Source: a virus | Virus record (IMG/VR): IMGVR_UViG_3300049222_000008 | Span: 1-23,434 of that record | DNA: 23,434 nt | Strand: one strand, 5' to 3' | Shown: piece by piece, positions 21,106-23,434 of the stretch | How the letters are laid out: the number at the start of each line of letters is the position of its first letter | How positions within the stretch are numbered: position 1 is the stretch's first letter | Made by a program: the position numbers and the translations under genes | Notes under the pieces: generated by a model | What the model was told of the DNA's origin: nothing | The model's database searches: none | What the model saw: only the letters and a program-made list of their open reading frames with translations

Positions 21106-21379
21106 TTTGTAACCTGTTAGACCTCTCCGCCATTTGTTCTACAAGGTTACGAATAGCTTTTATATTCTCGTCAATACGACCAAGTGATACGGCCTGTGAT
21201 TGCACAGTCTTTTCTAGTGTATTTATACGTGTCTCTTGCCGTAGCAAATCACGTGCGTTATTCTTAACAGAAGCGTCAAGAGTTGACACATACCATACCA
21301 ATGCCATTGTTTGTAAAGCAATACCTACAATAAATGTAATAGGTACTGACTTAGATAGGTGCCAACTCTCTTGCTTCAT
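21098..21379 (-). CDS. Membrane coiled-coil protein, candidate inner spanin (93 aa)
   Basis: A 93-residue protein from the ATG at 21,379, one base after the previous stop and behind GGAAG. An upstream in-frame ATG at 21,433 would overlap the previous gene by 53 nt. Topology: short basic/polar N terminus (MKQESWHLSKS), one membrane helix (VPITFIVGIALQTMALVWYV, about 12-31), then a coiled coil to the end (LEKTVQSQAVSLGRIDENIKA). This N-in, C-out layout with a periplasmic coiled coil fits an inner-membrane spanin, and a lipoprotein gene follows immediately. A class III holin-like or other membrane role cannot be excluded. No endolysin is present in the window to confirm a lysis cassette. Confidence 0.65.
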   Translation of the reverse strand: MKQESWHLSKSVPITFIVGIALQTMALVWYVSTLDASVKNNARDLLRQETRINTLEKTVQSQAVSLGRIDENIKAIRNLVEQMAERSNRLQND

Positions 21380-21380
21380 T

Positions 21381-21590
21381 TTAGTCTTCCGTTTGTTCCA
21401 ATGATCCAGCCAGCATTTTAACAAAGGCATCACGGCCCACGTTAAGCTGATCCAAGTTAAACTGTGCAGACCCTAGCTTACGATCCAAATCATTGATGTG
21501 GTTCAGCATAATCTTCTGTGCGTCAGTCATGTCTTCGATGTTGTATTCGATGTCGTTAACGGTGATGAGGTTCTTTTCATTTTTACTCAT
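21381..21590 (-). CDS. Small coiled-coil protein, paralogue of the protein at 10,390-10,599
   Basis: A 69-residue acidic helical protein starting at the ATG at 21,590, with a strong AAAGGAG 6 nt upstream; an in-frame upstream start at 21,638 lies before that site. ITVNDIEYNIEDMTDAQ aligns with LTLDDVEYETDDFTEEQ of the + strand protein, and the similarity continues without gaps to the ending SL, about 17 of 57 identical. Both are exactly 69 residues. This copy lies just before the membrane/lipoprotein genes. Function is unknown; a homo- or hetero-oligomeric helix bundle is plausible. Confidence 0.7.
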   Translation of the reverse strand: MSKNEKNLITVNDIEYNIEDMTDAQKIMLNHINDLDRKLGSAQFNLDQLNVGRDAFVKMLAGSLEQTED

Positions 21591-21612
21591 GACAGTCTCC
21601 TTTAGGTTTGAG

Positions 21613-21834
21613 TTAAGAGTTGGCTGCGATTGCAGCATTGGCGGCAGTCATATCTTCTGTAGTCCAGAAGTCTTTGGCTACCATGATTTCCAGATGCTCA
21701 ACATTACGAGCAACTGTGTCTGTCCAGTCAGCGTCTTCCATGCCCTCTGGTTGCCCAGCATTTAGCAAGTCAACAGAGTGACCCATTGCTGTGTAGTGTT
21801 GTGCGATTTCTTCGGTGGTTGGTGTGTCGGTCAT
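21613..21834 (-). CDS. Small hypothetical protein after the tail fibre (73 aa)
   Basis: A 73-residue acidic helical protein with AAAGGAG upstream of the ATG at 21,834. It starts MTDTPTTEEIAQHYTAMGHS and has a DADWTDTVARNVEHLEIMVAK helix. Similar short proteins with an EIA-HY-AMGHS start seem familiar from positions next to tail-fibre genes in marine phages, but I know of no function. It could be a tail-fibre chaperone, since small helical proteins downstream of fibres often are; nothing in the sequence proves this. It begins 27 nt after the fibre stop. Confidence 0.65.
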   Translation of the reverse strand: MTDTPTTEEIAQHYTAMGHSVDLLNAGQPEGMEDADWTDTVARNVEHLEIMVAKDFWTTEDMTAANAAIAANS

Positions 21835-21861
21835 GTCTTTCTCCTTTTCTGACTTTTACGA

Positions 21862-23434
21862 TTAACATGCCATCAGCACACATGGCACACAGTAGGAGCC
21901 ATCATCGTATGTGCATGTGACATGGGTTGAAGTAACTTTTGCGATTGTCTTGCTGCGAACAATGTCATCGCCCTGTGGTTTGGCTGTGCCATCACCCGCC
22001 GACATAAGCAGATCGCCACGCTGCACGGTTGTGCCTTGCGCAATGCGGATAATCATATCGCCTGTCATAGCGACATTCATGTCAGCCGTATAGGTTTCAT
22101 CACCATCATCCCAATTAACAAAAACACCCGCAACATTCGGATCACCTTCAACAGACGATACTGCCATGCAGTTGAGCTGCTCATTATCTTCATCACCCCA
22201 CACAGCCATTTGATCCAAGTTGGTCATAACTGTACCTTTAAGAAGATCAATTCGGGTGTTTTCAGCAGTTTGCGACCAACGTGCAAGGTGTCCACCGTTA
22301 TAAGAAACAGTTGTACCAGATACAGATATACTACCCTCAACAGAGCCTTGAGCATAAAAAATTACTAACCCACCATCGTTTGTTAGCCTGTGAACAAACA
22401 ACGGATCATTGCCATCTCTAACCGCCTCAATAGCACCATCTACCCGCATTCTTGCGCCAGCAGTATTAAAGTCAGTCGTAAACTTATTTACATACCAGTT
22501 CCCAGAAGAATCAAATCTACCCCTAGGATTACCATCACCATCCGACAGCACGATGTTGTTGCTTGAGGTGCGGATGTTTAAGCCGCCTTGGTTGCCATCG
22601 TAGCGGCCTAGGATGGTGTTTTTTGCACCAGAAGATACAAGGTTGCCAGAGCTTTCGCCTATGAAAGTGTTAGCATGGCCCGTGGTATTGTTGCGCCCAC
22701 AGTAATACCCAAGAAAAGTGTTTTGCGCAGACGTTGATGTATAGCCAGCTTGTGCGCCCAGATAGACACTTTGAACCGCAGTAGTATTACTATACCCAGC
22801 CTGATACCCAACGGCAGTGTTGTTGTTGGCGGTGGTGTTGGAGTACAACGCCTGACGTCCTATCGCCACGTTATATGCGCCTGTCGTGTTGCTATATAGA
22901 GGACGATACGCACCTACCGCTGTATTACTTTCACCTGTCGTTGTGCTATAACCCGCTTCACGACCAACAAATAATTGCGGCCCTGTGTCATTGTTATAAC
23001 CTGCTTGATACCCAATCGCTGTCACTCCTGCGGCATTAGCATCGCTTTGAGTGAATGCGGCCTGATACCCAACCGCTGTGTTGTTGGAAGCGGTGGTGTT
23101 GGTTTCTAAAGCAGATCGACCAATAGCTACGTTATTTCCACCAGTAGTGTTTGAGTACAATGCAGCACTACCAAAAGCATTGTTCTTTGTACCCGATGTA
23201 TTTGAGTACAAAGCACTAGAGCCAACAGCAGTGTTTTCCGCACCAGTAGTATGGTAAGCAGCCTGATACCCAACTGCCGTACTGTTATTTGAAGTGGTGT
23301 TATTGCGTAAGGCATCACGACCTACAGCTACATTTTGTACACCAGTAGTATTACTATACCCTGCCTGATACCCCACGGCAGTGTTGTTGGATGCGGTGGT
23401 GTTGGTTTCTAAAGCAGATCGACCAATAGCTACG
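21862..23434 (-). CDS. Tail fibre with YadA-head-like repeats, 5' partial
   Basis: The frame is open to the right edge, so the N terminus is missing; about 523 residues are visible. The first part consists of roughly 17 copies of a 16-17-residue unit (pattern T-A-V-G-x-x-A-x-x-x-N-T-T-G-x-x-N), as in YadA/trimeric adhesin heads, a left-handed trimeric beta-roll that makes a rigid shaft. After LNIRTSSNNIVLSDGDGN comes a globular C-terminal part with KGTVMTNLDQ, QRGDLLMSAGDGTA and a Cys-containing end (CVPCVLMAC). That end resembles terminal domains of marine phage fibres related to autoproteolytic chaperone-type (Peptidase_G2-like) domains; I hold this with moderate confidence. It should bind the host surface. 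The GTG at 23,376 is an internal valine, not the start. Confidence 0.88.
   Translation of the reverse strand, partial: VAIGRSALETNTTASNNTAVGYQAGYSNTTGVQNVAVGRDALRNNTTSNNSTAVGYQAAYHTTGAENTAVGSSALYSNTSGTKNNAFGSAALYSNTTGGNNVAIGRSALETNTTASNNTAVGYQAAFTQSDANAAGVTAIGYQAGYNNDTGPQLFVGREAGYSTTTGESNTAVGAYRPLYSNTTGAYNVAIGRQALYSNTTANNNTAVGYQAGYSNTTAVQSVYLGAQAGYTSTSAQNTFLGYYCGRNNTTGHANTFIGESSGNLVSSGAKNTILGRYDGNQGGLNIRTSSNNIVLSDGDGNPRGRFDSSGNWYVNKFTTDFNTAGARMRVDGAIEAVRDGNDPLFVHRLTNDGGLVIFYAQGSVEGSISVSGTTVSYNGGHLARWSQTAENTRIDLLKGTVMTNLDQMAVWGDEDNEQLNCMAVSSVEGDPNVAGVFVNWDDGDETYTADMNVAMTGDMIIRIAQGTTVQRGDLLMSAGDGTAKPQGDDIVRSKTIAKVTSTHVTCTYDDGSYCVPCVLMAC
23090..23131 (-). repeat. Long exact DNA repeat in tail fibre, copy 1
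   Basis: These 42 nt are identical to 23,393-23,434, 303 bp away (101 codons), and similarity continues for about a dozen bases on the left with one or two mismatches. It encodes VAIGRSALETNTTASNN in both. The second copy touches the window edge, so the identity may extend beyond it. Confidence 0.85.
23393..23434 (-). repeat. Long exact DNA repeat in tail fibre, copy 2 (reaches window edge)
   Basis: Identical in 42 of 42 nt to 23,090-23,131; its right boundary lies outside the window. Confidence 0.85.

Larger units (their letters stand above)
22582..23434 (-). repeat. Tandem 16-17-residue fibre repeats (about 17 visible copies)
   Basis: Units beginning TAVG, VAIG, NAFG, LFVG, VYLG or TFLG follow each other without gaps from the window edge to GRYDGNQGG. 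Copies diverge gradually toward the C terminus (TFLGYYCG, TFIGESSG, TILGRYDG), while upstream copies are near-identical. Confidence 0.88.

Noticed and set aside
22582-23434. Tail-fibre repeats as a bacterial trimeric autotransporter or a CRISPR-like array
   Set aside because: The repeats are in-frame coding units with a phage-type C-terminal domain and no membrane anchor; the surrounding genes are phage genes.
1-23434. tRNA genes, integrase, attachment site or insertion sequence
   Set aside because: No cloverleaf with CCA end, recombinase motif or terminal inverted repeats was found; all gaps are under about 85 nt.

Overview
This window looks like part of the genome of a lytic, short-tailed marine bacteriophage. 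No bacterial housekeeping gene, integrase or insertion sequence is visible. Genes are packed with 1-20 nt overlaps and no gap exceeds about 85 nt. The content is a phage replication and nucleotide-metabolism set followed by virion and tail-fibre genes. The best pointer is a family A DNA polymerase with a DnaJ-like Cys-x2-Cys-x-Gly-x-Gly zinc segment inserted between its exonuclease and polymerase domains. I associate that trait, from general knowledge, with HMO-2011-type phages of marine alphaproteobacteria (SAR116, Roseobacter). The host cannot be read from this sequence, and no database was searched.

Layout. Positions 1-11,628 are all on the + strand: primase end (Toprim), replicative helicase, a small membrane protein, a GIY-YIG/T5orf172 protein, ThyX, four small proteins (one DUF3310), DNA polymerase, an acidic-tailed putative ssDNA-binding protein, a Cas4/RecB-like nuclease, a T7 endonuclease I-like resolvase, two small proteins, class II (B12-dependent) ribonucleotide reductase, glutaredoxin, a small protein with a paralogue elsewhere in the window, a putative PD-(D/E)XK protein, an RMF-like protein and MazG. 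A hairpin at 11,639-11,658 separates this arm from the convergent - strand arm.

The - strand arm runs from 23,434 down to 11,662. In order of transcription it holds a tail fibre with YadA-head-like repeats (5' end outside the window), two small proteins, a cassette of membrane, lipoprotein and secreted proteins, a strong sigma70-type promoter, and five virion-type genes ending in a 1171-residue protein.

How it fits together. Primase, helicase, polymerase and putative SSB form the replisome. Cas4-like exonuclease and endonuclease I can degrade host DNA and resolve junctions. ThyX, NrdJ, glutaredoxin and MazG supply and adjust dNTPs. Promoter-like sequences match host sigma70 and no phage RNA polymerase gene is in the window, so host RNA polymerase probably transcribes these genes. 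The least explained part is 19,119-21,379: five envelope-targeted genes, two of which overlap by 131 nt in different frames.
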